Shown one piece after another: positions 7,985 to 16,608 of a DNA stretch of 34,528 bases (the stretch's first letter is position 1; every line of letters begins with the position of its first letter). The notes beneath the pieces were generated by a model. That model was given only the letters and a program-made list of their open reading frames with translations. It searched no databases and was not told the DNA's origin. This stretch comes from Anaerolineae bacterium (GTDB lineage: Bacteria; Chloroflexota; Anaerolineae; Anaerolineales; Villigracilaceae). The translations under genes and the position numbers were made by a program. The stretch spans positions 1 through 34,528 of the forward strand of contig JAKLPV010000126.1 in the NCBI GenBank assembly GCA_022013685.1. The letters are read 5' to 3'.

Positions 7985-8710
7985 TCATCGTATCTCTTTC
8001 AAGATAGCCGGGATTTCGCTTAATGCTTCGACTTGCGCACTTGGTGTAACGGCTATTTCTTTTGGTGTTTTTGCATAGCGTTTGGCCCAGATCGAGAAAA
8101 TCCCGGCCTGGTTTGCGCCTGTGATATCGGCTTCGAGCTTATCGCCGACCATGGCTGCTTGGGCGGGGGAATAACCCCAGTGTGTCAGGGCCAGTTCAAA
8201 GATGCGTGGATGCGGCTTGCGCCAGCCGCAGGCTGCCGAAGTCAGGATAAAGTCAAAATAGGGTTCGATGCCAAATTTATCAACCAGTTGGAAAACATCC
8301 TTGTTGTCTCCGGCATTGGAGACGATCCCCATTTTATAGCCGCTGTGCCGGAGTTCGCCCAGGGTGGGGATGGCATCATCCACCAATTGCCAGTTGGATT
8401 GCGAAATACGATAACGCGCATCCAGCGCGGCCCGGATGAGCGCGGGCGGCACGTTATCATATCCTTTTTTTGTCAGCAGTTCCTCTAAAACAACAGCGGT
8501 GGATGTTTCGATTTGCTGGCTGTCGCGCTCGGTGTAATAGCGCTGCAGGCTGGCCTTGAATTCTTCATGAAAGTGGTCGCAATCCAGCCCCAGGCCGTTT
8601 TTGCAGAGCACATCCACCACCGCCCGGTCGGCGCGTTCGATCACGGGCGGCCAGGCGGCGCTGGGGCGCATCAGGGTATCACCCAGGTCGAACAGGATAG
8701 CGCGAATCAT
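7985..8710 (-). CDS. HAD-superfamily hydrolase
   Basis: The 241-residue haloacid dehalogenase-like protein shows motif I FDLGDTL (7-13), motif II S131 (IVSNAGD), motif III K165 (GWRKPHPRIF) and motif IV GDKLEAD (189-195), with a helical cap between motifs I and II. In motif I the second Asp of DxDxT is Gly (D8-L-G10-D-T12), as in a large subgroup of HAD proteins; that Asp normally acts as general acid/base, so a plain phosphatase role is not assured. No Shine-Dalgarno is visible before the ATG at 8710. The gene begins 11 nt after the dehydrogenase stop, which suggests one mRNA. Substrate unknown. Confidence 0.88.
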   Translation of the reverse strand: MIRAILFDLGDTLMRPSAAWPPVIERADRAVVDVLCKNGLGLDCDHFHEEFKASLQRYYTERDSQQIETSTAVVLEELLTKKGYDNVPPALIRAALDARYRISQSNWQLVDDAIPTLGELRHSGYKMGIVSNAGDNKDVFQLVDKFGIEPYFDFILTSAACGWRKPHPRIFELALTHWGYSPAQAAMVGDKLEADITGANQAGIFSIWAKRYAKTPKEIAVTPSAQVEALSEIPAILKEIR

Positions 8711-8721
8711 GATAGGGTTTC

Positions 8722-9735
8722 TTAATAGCCTCGGTTTTTCTCGAAAATGTTATACAAGGTTAACCCCGCCAGATAGCGGTGGATGTTCTCAGAGAATAGA
8801 TGGATGGCGCGCTCATTGTAATGCGGGCTGTTGCCTGAAATATGCGGGCTGATGATGAGATTAGGCTGCGCCCAGAGCGCGCTGTTGGCGGGGAGTGGTT
8901 CTTCCGGAAAGACATCCAGCGCGGCCCCGGCCAGTTTGCCATCCTTGAGCGCTTGCAGCAAGGCGACGGTGTCTACGATCCCACCGCGCGAAACATCCAC
9001 CAGGAAGGCTCCTGCGGGCATGGCTGAAAGCATACTGGCGTTGATCAATTCGTTTGTTTCAGGTGTCAATGGGACTGTTACAACCACAAAGTTGCTGAGT
9101 TTGAGCATCGAACGCAGCGCGGCAGACGGGTAGAGCCGTTCGACCATATCGCCGCCGGGATCGCCGCTATTTTCCGCCGTGTAGCCGCTGTGTTCCGGGT
9201 GCATTGCATCCCGTTTGGTTGCCAGGATTTTGGCCCCCAGCGGGCGCAAAAGATAAGCCAATTGGCGGCCAATACTGCCGTAGCCGACGATCCCGACAGT
9301 GCTGTCACGCAACTCTAATGGCGCAAAACGCTCGAAGCGATCCTTGGGCCACTCGGCTTTTTTCTGCGCGGCCAGCAGGGATGGTAGTTTGTGCCCAAGG
9401 GCCAGCAGCATGCCCAGGGCGTGCTCGGCAACTTGTGAGGCGGCCGCGCCGCTCAGGGTGGTCAGAGTCAGCCCTTCGCGTTGGGCAATCGGCTCGCCGC
9501 TAAAGCGATCGATGCCCGCAAAGTGGAATTGGATCCATTGCAGCGAGGGGGCTTGTTCGGGTGTGGGCAGGATGTGCCCGGTATAGAGTATTTCGGCCCG
9601 CGCCCAAACTTCAGGCGGGATGTCGCCGGCTTTTTGGGGCGTATAAAAATGGAAATTGATTTTGGGCGAAATGCCGCGCAAATGGGCTTGCAGGGCTTCG
9701 CTGAGTGGGATGGTGACAATGGTTTCAATAGTCAT
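8722..9735 (-). CDS. D-2-hydroxyacid dehydrogenase (NAD-binding)
   Basis: The 337-residue oxidoreductase of the D-isomer-specific 2-hydroxyacid dehydrogenase family reduces 2-oxo acids to D-2-hydroxy acids with NAD(P)H or the reverse. It shows the dinucleotide-binding loop GYGSIG (151-156) and the catalytic trio R250 (DVSRGGIVD), E279 (DVFPEEP) and H298 (SPHISGN). An extra ~25-residue insert (MHPEHSGYTAENSGDPGGDM, ~178-197) lies after strand 2, where the cofactor-specificity residue sits. It is first in a probable operon with the HAD gene (11-nt gap). No Shine-Dalgarno precedes the ATG; a perfect TATAAT ends 6 nt before it, so the mRNA may be leaderless. Substrate cannot be assigned. Confidence 0.9.
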   Translation of the reverse strand: MTIETIVTIPLSEALQAHLRGISPKINFHFYTPQKAGDIPPEVWARAEILYTGHILPTPEQAPSLQWIQFHFAGIDRFSGEPIAQREGLTLTTLSGAAASQVAEHALGMLLALGHKLPSLLAAQKKAEWPKDRFERFAPLELRDSTVGIVGYGSIGRQLAYLLRPLGAKILATKRDAMHPEHSGYTAENSGDPGGDMVERLYPSAALRSMLKLSNFVVVTVPLTPETNELINASMLSAMPAGAFLVDVSRGGIVDTVALLQALKDGKLAGAALDVFPEEPLPANSALWAQPNLIISPHISGNSPHYNERAIHLFSENIHRYLAGLTLYNIFEKNRGY

Positions 9736-9741
9736 GGTTTA

Positions 9742-9747
9742 ATTATA
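9742..9747 (-). promoter_or_regulatory. TATAAT -10 box placed for a leaderless dehydrogenase mRNA
   Basis: On the minus strand TATAAT occupies 9747-9742 and the six bases TAAACC separate it from the ATG at 9735. A start 7 nt after the -10 box would fall on the A of the start codon. The -35 position (9770-9765, CTGAAA) is poor and overlaps the neighbouring hairpin. Confidence 0.4.
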
Positions 9748-9748
9748 G

Positions 9749-9786
9749 CCAAAAACACTCCCGTTTTCAGGCGGGAGTGTTTTTGG
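9749..9786 (-). terminator. Hairpin terminator after the PspC gene
   Basis: A perfect 15-bp stem (9749-9763 with 9772-9786) and 8-nt loop lie just downstream of the PspC stop on the minus strand. The stem contains its own A and T runs, so the T run needed for termination is the stem's 3' arm, and it could act in either direction. Confidence 0.75.
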
Positions 9787-9794
9787 TGATATTT

Positions 9795-9992
9795 TTATTC
9801 GCTGGGAATAATCAGCCAGGCCAGCAGGTACAGGCCCAGCCCTGGCACGCCGCCGGGAATAAAGGCAATCAGGAAGGCCAGGCGGAACCAGAATGCGCCG
9901 ATGCCGAAGAATTGGCCCAATCCGCCGCAGACGCCCAGGAAAACCCGGTTGTGGCGCGAACGGCGCAGGGAAGGTCGGTTGGTAGTGGTCAT
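9795..9992 (-). CDS. PspC domain membrane protein
   Basis: The 65-residue protein is almost entirely a PspC domain: RHNRVFLGVCGGLGQFFGI (13-31), then two hydrophobic stretches with the typical WFRLAFLIAFIPGG and GLGLYLLAWLIIPSE ending. The family is named after E. coli phage-shock protein C, an inner-membrane stress sensor. Stand-alone short PspC proteins are common in Gram-positive bacteria and Chloroflexi and are of uncertain function. AAGGAG lies 7 nt before the ATG. No pspA/pspB gene is adjacent, so a phage-shock role is not supported by context. Confidence 0.92.
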   Translation of the reverse strand: MTTTNRPSLRRSRHNRVFLGVCGGLGQFFGIGAFWFRLAFLIAFIPGGVPGLGLYLLAWLIIPSE

Positions 9993-10052
9993 TTTTCGCT
10001 CCTTTTACGAATACAGTTACCAGTAAATACGCAGTAGAATTGGTAAAGTTGC

Positions 10053-10832
10053 TTACCCCGCGCCTTTGAGATAGATCCCGGTCGGGTCGAGTTCTTCGCG
10101 CAGGATTTTGAGTTCTTTTTCGGTGACCGGCTCGGTGGTGCGCAGATGCTTTGCCACCTTGAGCGGCCAGCCGGTGTTTTCGAGCGCCATTTCGACCGTT
10201 TTGCCGGGGTGCAGGGCGGTCAGGGTCAGCTCGCCGCTTTCGTCCGGTTCCATGAAGCCAACGTCGGTCACGACGCCGACCGGGCCTTGGCCGCGCAGGC
10301 CGGCTTTCTCGCGCCCACCGGCCCCTTCGAGGTAGCCTGCCGAGGTGAGGAAATCGACTTTTTCGGGGAAGCGGCGCTTCTGGTGCGGGGTCATGATGTA
10401 GCAGCGGTTGGCCCAGGCCGCGATCTCCTGCGCGCCGCCGGAGCCGGGCAGGCGGACTTTGGGATGTTCATAATCTGCGCCGACGATGGTGGCGTTGATG
10501 TTGCCGTAGCGGTCGATTTGCGCCCCGCCCAGGAAGCCGACATCGACATTGCCGCGTTGCAGGTAGTTGGCGAAAATATCGTACATGCTGACCACTGAGA
10601 GCGCGCCGCTGACCAGGGTCGGGTCGCCGATCGAAAGGGGCAGGCGCGCCGGTTCCGCGCCGATCACGCCCGCTTCGTAGATCATGACCAGGTCGGGGGC
10701 GTGGGTGCGCTTGGCCAGGTTACAGGCCAGGTTGGGTTGTCCGACGCCGACGAATACCACGTCGCCGTCTTTGAGCAGGCGGGCGGCGTTGATGATCATC
10801 AGTTCGGCGGATGAGTAGGAGAGTTCGGTCAT
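10053..10832 (-). CDS. CoA-transferase subunit B (glutaconate CoA-transferase-like), orphan
   Basis: The 259-residue class I CoA-transferase beta subunit has a glycine-rich FVGVGQPNLACNLAKR stretch (~28-43), the active-site glutamate region YEAGVIGAEP (~52-61), LGGAQIDRYGNIN, and PGSGGAQEIAAWA. Family members move CoA between carboxylic acids as A2B2 complexes. No A subunit is next to it: the upstream neighbour is an unrelated hydrolase. The open frame extends to 10940, but that extension translates the palindromic repeat at 10913-10935 (LVLSLSKY), so the start is the Met at 10832, before TELSYSSAELM. Only a weak GAGGA precedes it. The partner and substrate are unknown. Confidence 0.88.
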   Translation of the reverse strand: MTELSYSSAELMIINAARLLKDGDVVFVGVGQPNLACNLAKRTHAPDLVMIYEAGVIGAEPARLPLSIGDPTLVSGALSVVSMYDIFANYLQRGNVDVGFLGGAQIDRYGNINATIVGADYEHPKVRLPGSGGAQEIAAWANRCYIMTPHQKRRFPEKVDFLTSAGYLEGAGGREKAGLRGQGPVGVVTDVGFMEPDESGELTLTALHPGKTVEMALENTGWPLKVAKHLRTTEPVTEKELKILREELDPTGIYLKGAG

Positions 10833-10912
10833 GGTTATCCTCGCGCAATTGTAGTATGGCTTGATTGTAACGTGGTTTTGGTTGTGTGATGGAAAAGCAA
10901 TGGGACACGGAT

Positions 10913-10981
10913 ACTTCGACAAGCTCAGTACAAGTTTCACGGATTTGACGGAGTTACACAGATTTTTTTTGAAAAAGAATC
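10913..10981. repeat. Dispersed intergenic repeats: TTCGACAAGCTCAG element and CACGGATT-type element
   Basis: ACTTCGACAAGCTCAG followed by TACAAGT (10913-10935) begins ACTT and ends AAGT. It is followed at ~10938-10981 by a CACGGATTTGACGG..ACACAGATTTTTTTTG stretch. Both are of types I remember as abundant intergenic repeats in Chloroflexi genomes; the window alone shows related ends at 11956-11993 and 16717-16747. Confidence 0.5.
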
Positions 10982-10998
10982 AGCGAGTATCCGTCGAA

Positions 10999-11835
10999 TC
11001 ACCCACCATCCGCGTTCGATTGCACCTGTCTGAAAAATGCTTCGATTTTTTGCGCGATTTCAGCGGGACGCTCCAGGGCCAGCAGGTGAGTGGACTGTGG
11101 AATTGTCTCCACGCGAATGGCCGGGTTGATGCGTTCCACCCGTCGGCCTGCGGATGCGCTAAAAGTGTCGGTCTCGGCCCCGCGCAGTACCAGCGTCGGG
11201 ACGGGGAATCTTTTCAGCCCGCGCCAAAGTTCCATATCGGGAGAGATGCCGGTCGCGTAGATGCGGGCTTCCCATTCGGGACTGTAACGCAATTCGTAGC
11301 CTCCCCCGGCTGCGGGTTGCGTGATCCCGCGCAGGTAGGCCCACAGGGCCTCGTCGCTGAAATAACGGAAGACGCCGTAGCGCCGAAAACGCTCGAATGT
11401 TCCTTCCAAATCGTCGAACTTGCGCCTTCTTTTGAGCGCGCCCTGAATGAGCGGATGCAGCTTGTAGGCCAGCCCCAGGGAGCGGATGAGCTTCCAGGCG
11501 AGGATGATGTGCGGCTCGAAGAGCACCGGGTCGATCAGCACCAGGGCGTGGATTTGGCCCGGCTGGCGGATGGCGGCGCGCAGGGCGGTGACGGCCCCAA
11601 ACGAGTGCCCGACCACCAGGGGCCGGGACAGGTTTTCGGCTGAAAGGTAGTTTCGGAAATCGTCTGCCAGCGGACGCCAGTCTTGCAGATCGCGCGGGTT
11701 TGCGCCGGGATGTAGCGGGCGCATGGGCATGGCGTGGATGCTGTAGGACGCGCCCAGCCGCTCGACAAGCGGGCTGTAGCACTCAGGCGGGTAGCCGTTG
11801 GCGTGCAGGAAGGCAAGGTCGGGGAGGTTTGGCAT
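10999..11835 (-). CDS. Alpha/beta hydrolase
   Basis: The 278-residue alpha/beta-hydrolase-fold enzyme has the oxyanion-region motif LHANGYPPECY (10-20), nucleophile elbow GHSFG with S78, candidate acid D223 (GAETDTFS) and base H250 (QSTHLLALERP). The layout (PTLVLRGAETDTF, then STH..LERP..IA) is that of small-molecule esterases, C-C hydrolases and related enzymes. No signal peptide or membrane segment is seen, so it is cytoplasmic. No Shine-Dalgarno is evident before the ATG (CATCCC precedes it). It is a single gene flanked by repeat DNA on both sides. Substrate unknown. Confidence 0.88.
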   Translation of the reverse strand: MPNLPDLAFLHANGYPPECYSPLVERLGASYSIHAMPMRPLHPGANPRDLQDWRPLADDFRNYLSAENLSRPLVVGHSFGAVTALRAAIRQPGQIHALVLIDPVLFEPHIILAWKLIRSLGLAYKLHPLIQGALKRRRKFDDLEGTFERFRRYGVFRYFSDEALWAYLRGITQPAAGGGYELRYSPEWEARIYATGISPDMELWRGLKRFPVPTLVLRGAETDTFSASAGRRVERINPAIRVETIPQSTHLLALERPAEIAQKIEAFFRQVQSNADGG

Positions 11836-11848
11836 GGGATGTTTGATT

Positions 11849-11993
11849 AAGTCCTGCCTGCGCCGTGCGCAAGCACAGGTGAGCGGAAGCCCTGAGTGAA
11901 ACGAAGGCTGTAGTCGAAGGACGGTTGTTTTTGATGGATTGTCAGCATTTAATCTGTCCTTCGACTGCGGGCTTCGCCCTCCGCTCAGGACTT
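11849..11993. repeat. 145-bp imperfect palindromic element
   Basis: The outer ends AAGTCCTG (11849-11856) and CAGGACTT (11986-11993) are inverted. An inner pair AGTCGAAGGAC (11912-11922) and GTCCTTCGACT (11956-11966) is also inverted. The right half reads GTCCTTCGACTGCGGGC...CCGCTCAGGACTTG and the left half is a mutated inverse of it. It resembles two head-to-head copies of a REP-like unit and has no coding content. A related single unit lies at 16717-16747. Confidence 0.6.
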
Positions 11994-12255
11994 GTTTTTT
12001 TTAGATTTTCCCGGCGACGAAATCGAGCACGTCGATTTTGGTCAGGATGCCGCTTGGTTTGCCTTCCTGGACGATCATGAGCGCATAGCCATCGGTCGGG
12101 GATGGCATGGCGTTGTCGAGCGAGGCTTCGGTCGGGTAGACGGCGCGGGCGTTTTGCACCAGGCTGTCGATGGGCTCGTCCTGGCTGTGTTCGTAGGTAT
12201 CGAGCAGGTGGTTGAGCAAATCCACTTCGTCGAGCGTGCCGGCGCATGACGGCCA

Positions 12256-12935
<680 letters not shown>

Positions 12936-12953
12936 ACCGTTCCTGTTTTACTA

Positions 12954-12998
12954 AAGGAAAGCCCCTCGAAGGTTTTGTTTCGAGGGGCTTTCCTTATC
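12954..12998 (+). terminator. Strong hairpin terminator behind the ahcY fragment
   Basis: A perfect 17-bp stem (12954-12970 with 12979-12995) with an 8-nt loop lies 19 nt after the ahcY stop. It also lies just past the end of the convergent lipoprotein gene, so it can serve both. Its survival behind the dead ahcY end suggests it was the native ahcY terminator. Confidence 0.85.
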
Positions 12999-13008
12999 CT
13001 ATTTTTTA

Positions 13009-13815
13009 TTACGGACAGGAAACAGTTTTCTCAATTTTGCTTGACTTTCCAGCGCTGTTGAAGGCTTCAATAGCATAGGTTACGCTCGGCTTGGGGTTGC
13101 CGATAAGCCAGAGAGCGGCCAGGGTGGTGTTGTCTCCCATACTGGTTGTATTTGCTTCTAGCGTGGCGATCAGCGTTTCGTTACGGTATACCCTATAGCC
13201 GCTTTCGTTGGTTGCTTCATCTGACCAAGTCATGCTAATTTCGACCAGGTTGATGTAGATTGGGTCGAACTGAACGGTACAGGCAATATCAACCTTGAAA
13301 TTTTTGGGTGCCAGCGGCGGGTATGGTGTTGGGGTCGGCGGGGATGGAAACTCTGGCAGGCTGCTGGTGTTGCCTGTCACGGTGGCATAATTGCCCCACA
13401 ACCAGCAATTGCCCGAACTGCCGGGGGTTTTGATGATCCAGTAAGCTCCATTTTGATATTTGCCAACCACCTCGGCAGTTTGGCCCACGTTTAGCGCTCC
13501 GATCAGGTCGAACTGGATGTTCGGGCCGGTGCGGTAGTTGGTGTTGACACTGACCGAGGCCATCGGCACTTCAGGAGTGGGTGTCAGGGTAATCGTAGCT
13601 GTGGATTCGGGCGTGGGGGTTTCGCTGGGCGGCAGAGGGGTTTGGCTGGGGGCCTGGATGGTTAGTGCCTGGGCTGTGATGGTCGCAATCAGGTCCGGTT
13701 GATCGTCGGGTAAATTGGTTGCTGTTGCTGGTGTTGTTGGGGCCTGGCCTGGCAAGCTGCATGCAAATGTGGCCAGGGTAAGTATGATGATACTGGCAAT
13801 AATTTTTTGATTCAT
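13009..13815 (-). CDS. Lipoprotein with bacterial SH3 domain and fibronectin III-like domain
   Basis: The 268-residue exported protein has an N-terminal signal (MNQKIIASIIILTLATFACS) with a probable lipid-attachment Cys19, a Pro/Thr/Ser-rich spacer (~22-84, with TPTPE-like repeats), a bacterial SH3 domain (~85-147: NYRTGPNIQFDLIGALNVGQ ... YWIIKTPGSSGNCWLWGNY), a second Pro-rich linker, and a C-terminal fibronectin III-like domain (~171-268: SGYRVYRNETLIATL ... VTYAIEAFNSAGKS). Several cysteines may form disulfides. It probably sits on the outside of the membrane and binds cell-wall or other polymers. AAGGAG precedes the ATG by 6 nt. No specific function can be given. Confidence 0.85.
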   Translation of the reverse strand: MNQKIIASIIILTLATFACSLPGQAPTTPATATNLPDDQPDLIATITAQALTIQAPSQTPLPPSETPTPESTATITLTPTPEVPMASVSVNTNYRTGPNIQFDLIGALNVGQTAEVVGKYQNGAYWIIKTPGSSGNCWLWGNYATVTGNTSSLPEFPSPPTPTPYPPLAPKNFKVDIACTVQFDPIYINLVEISMTWSDEATNESGYRVYRNETLIATLEANTTSMGDNTTLAALWLIGNPKPSVTYAIEAFNSAGKSSKIEKTVSCP

Positions 13816-13949
13816 AAATTTCTCCTTTTTTTCTCCTCAGTGGGAGGCAATATTATACATCTCCCATCTTATTTTAATTGCGGCAAATTCGATAAAAATG
13901 CCCCCATTGGTCATGCCTGTAAATCTTTTGAAGATGCTTTCGGACTTCG

Positions 13950-15692
13950 TTATTCTGGATATTTGAGTGGCAGGATAACACGGAAGGAACTGCCGCGATT
14001 TGGTTCGCTCTCCAGTTCTATGCGGCCCTGCATCAGGCGGGTCAGTTCGCGCACAATCGAGAGGCCCAGCCCGGAACCATATTGCTTGCGCGCCAAGGGA
14101 TCATCGGATTGTTGGAAGGCGTCGAAGATAAGCGCCTGGTCTGCGGGTGAGATACCGATGCCGTCGTCACTGACTTCAATCATCCAGTGTTCGGCATCCG
14201 CGCACTTAAAGGTCAGCCGCACTTGCCCCCGGGTTGTAAATTTGACGGCGTTGTTGAGCAGATTGACCACAATTTGCCTGAGCCAGTAGACATCGCCAAG
14301 CAGATGTTCGGGCAGATTTGAGTCAATCGTATGCACGAACTCGAGGTTCTTTTTGGCGGCATGAAAGCGCAGGGTGGAGAGAATCGATTCGGTGATATCG
14401 TTGGGCGCAAAGGCCCGCTCACGCAGGACGATTTTGCCGGTTTCAACCTGGGCCTGGCCGATCAGGTTGTTGGCAAATGCCAGCAATTGGTTGGCGCTAT
14501 CCAGAATTTCGGCGGCGGCGTTCTTTTGTTCATCGTTTAGCGCGCCGAACATATCGGTTTTGAGCATTTCCGAATAGCCAATGATGGCTCCCAGCGGCGA
14601 GCGGAAATCGTGGCTGACGTTTGCCAGCAGTTGGGTTTTTAGACGGCTGGCCTCGCGCATCTCCTCGTTGGCGCGCCGGAGGCTGGAAATATCTGTCAGC
14701 ACCAGGAGCAGGCCGCCGGGTCGTTCGTTCGCGCTCTTTATGGGGGTCAGGTGAACTGCGTAGGCGCGTCCATTGCCCAGGGACAGTTCGCGGGCCAATT
14801 CGGCAGACGGATCCTGCATCTTCCAGTTCTCCCATTCAGGCAGGATACCCTGAACTGATGATCCGATAACGTTAGGGCTGATCCCCAGAATGCGCTGTCC
14901 GGCGGGGTTGATGTCTACCACCCTTTCGAGCGGATCAAGCACCAGGATGCCATCGCTCATGGCATTGAAAAGAGTAGTGTGTGCCACCGGCAGGATGTCC
15001 ACCAGGCCGTAACGGGCAAAGGCGATCGAGAGGGCCAGGTTGGTCAGGGTCAGGGCAACCGGTGTCAGATCGAGCGAGTCTGTTGGGCCGATGCGGGTGA
15101 TGTAGAAGAAATTTGCCAGCCAGGGGATGAGCATCCCGGCCAGCATGATGCGCGATTGCTGCTTGTAAAAATTATTGGCTTGCAAGGCTATTTGCAGGAA
15201 GTAGGCAGTTGTTAATACCAGCAGGATGTAGATATAAAAGGTGATGATAAAGAACCAGGTTCCGTGTGTCAAATCCAGCGGGCCAAAGGGCTGGTTATTC
15301 GTCAGGGCGAGTTCCCGCCAAATCTGGCCGTGCGCTTCGTTGCTAAAAGCCAGGGCAACGGTGAACATGCCTGGCAGGAGCAGCAAAAATGCCCGTAGAC
15401 GGGTTAGTCCGCCAGCCCGACCGCTGTAATGCAGTGAGAAAATGAACAGGCCAATAGGTGCAAAGGGGATGCCGATGAACTGGACTTTGGCCCAGAAGAT
15501 TTTGTCTGCCAGGGCCAGGGTGTTGATTTCCATGATGTAGGCCAGCGACCAGAGTGTGACGAAGAAGACTGCTACTATTAGACCGCTTGCCCCCGGCGAT
15601 CTACGCAAAGGCCACAGGCGCGCCAGCATTGCTGCTGAGACCAGCGCGCTGAAGACCAAGATGGCAATGTAAACCTGGTAGGCCTGCTCCAT
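13950..15692 (-). CDS. 7TM-PAS sensor histidine kinase
   Basis: The 580-residue kinase has an N-terminal 7TM sensor region of the 'histidine kinase N-terminal 7TM' type (~1-230), a PAS domain (~240-340; FNAMSDGILVLDPLERVVDI), a phospho-acceptor helix with H361 (NVSHDFRSPLG), and an ATP-binding domain with N481 (NNAVKFT), DDGIGIS (509-515) and GSGLGLS (540-546). No receiver domain and no response-regulator gene are adjacent, so its partner is unknown. I place the start at the Met before EQAYQVYIA (15692), which has AGGAA 7-8 nt upstream, rather than at 15737 where the extension adds polar residues. The ligand of the 7TM part is unknown. Confidence 0.92.
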   Translation of the reverse strand: MEQAYQVYIAILVFSALVSAAMLARLWPLRRSPGASGLIVAVFFVTLWSLAYIMEINTLALADKIFWAKVQFIGIPFAPIGLFIFSLHYSGRAGGLTRLRAFLLLLPGMFTVALAFSNEAHGQIWRELALTNNQPFGPLDLTHGTWFFIITFYIYILLVLTTAYFLQIALQANNFYKQQSRIMLAGMLIPWLANFFYITRIGPTDSLDLTPVALTLTNLALSIAFARYGLVDILPVAHTTLFNAMSDGILVLDPLERVVDINPAGQRILGISPNVIGSSVQGILPEWENWKMQDPSAELARELSLGNGRAYAVHLTPIKSANERPGGLLLVLTDISSLRRANEEMREASRLKTQLLANVSHDFRSPLGAIIGYSEMLKTDMFGALNDEQKNAAAEILDSANQLLAFANNLIGQAQVETGKIVLRERAFAPNDITESILSTLRFHAAKKNLEFVHTIDSNLPEHLLGDVYWLRQIVVNLLNNAVKFTTRGQVRLTFKCADAEHWMIEVSDDGIGISPADQALIFDAFQQSDDPLARKQYGSGLGLSIVRELTRLMQGRIELESEPNRGSSFRVILPLKYPE

Positions 15693-15945
15693 GATGGTTC
15701 CTGTGTTAGAGAATTGCTTATTTTGATTATACAACAAGGGGATATTGGATGCTGGCTATGTGTTTTTTCGGCACAAAACTGAAATGTATTCTTTTGGTGG
15801 CTTTGAACCGGAACCGCTGCGCAGGCAACAGCTGCGTGACTTTGGACACTCAAAAAGATACCCAATTGTTAGCCGGCGGATAGGTAAGAAGGGCACGCCA
15901 TGGTTATCATCTAAGCATAACGATACACGAAAGGATGATGAGAGC

Positions 15946-16590
15946 ATGTATTCGAAATTACGTGAACCGGTCAGCGGGTTGATGCACCTGGGGGGTGCAA
16001 TCGCTGCGCTGGTCGGGCAAATTGTTTTACTGGTATTGGGCGGGCCGGGGGTGGAAAAAGTCATCTCAGTGCTGGTTTATGGGCTGAGCCTGGTTGGCTT
16101 GTTTTCGGCCAGCGCCAGTTATCACCTGGTCAATGCCGGGCCGAAGGTAACCGCGTGGCTGCGCAAACTAGACCATTCTGCCATCTACCTGCTTATTGCC
16201 GGGTCGTACACGCCGTTCTGCCTGCTGGCCTTTGAAGGATTTTTCCGCTGGGGGATGCTGGCAATTGTTTGGACATTTGCGGCGGTTGGCATCGCGGTCA
16301 AGCTGCTTTATATGGGCGCGCCGCGCTGGGTTTCAGCAGGAATCTATCTGCTGATGGGCTGGTTGTGTGTGGCTGCGGCTGGTGAAATGCTAACCGCCCT
16401 GTCTCCTTTCAGCCTGGCCTGGATGATGGTGGGCGGGATTATTTACAGCCTGGGGGCGATCGTCTATGCCACCAAAATTTTCAACTTTGTGCCTGGTAAG
16501 TTTGGTTTTCACGAAGTCTGGCACATCTTTGTTTTACTGGGAGCTGCGGCGCACTTTCTGGCCGTGGTCGGGCTGGTTGCTCCGCTCTAA
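15946..16590 (+). CDS. Hemolysin III / PAQR-family membrane protein
   Basis: The 214-residue, seven-helix protein is of the YqfA/HlyIII family. Conserved features are the PVSGLMHLGGA opening, SASYH (70-74), LDHSAIYLLIAGSYTPFCLL (~92-111) and the C-terminal HEVWHIFVLLGAAAHF, whose histidines with His74 and Asp93 match the zinc-binding set of PAQR receptors. Bacterial members were named for haemolysis by the Bacillus cereus protein and are otherwise linked to membrane homeostasis. The start is the ATG at 15946 (AAGGATG upstream); the frame extends to 15745, but the extra residues are polar and unlike the family. A terminator follows at 16609. Confidence 0.92.
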   Translation: MYSKLREPVSGLMHLGGAIAALVGQIVLLVLGGPGVEKVISVLVYGLSLVGLFSASASYHLVNAGPKVTAWLRKLDHSAIYLLIAGSYTPFCLLAFEGFFRWGMLAIVWTFAAVGIAVKLLYMGAPRWVSAGIYLLMGWLCVAAAGEMLTALSPFSLAWMMVGGIIYSLGAIVYATKIFNFVPGKFGFHEVWHIFVLLGAAAHFLAVVGLVAPL

Positions 16591-16608
16591 AATCTTTAAC
16601 GCAAAGAC

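Noticed and set aside
9795..9992. PspC protein as part of a phage-shock operon
   Set aside because: No pspA, pspB or pspF homologue is next to it; single PspC genes are common.
15946..16590. Hemolysin III as a virulence factor
   Set aside because: The family is widespread in free-living bacteria as a PAQR-type membrane protein; the name alone does not imply toxin activity.
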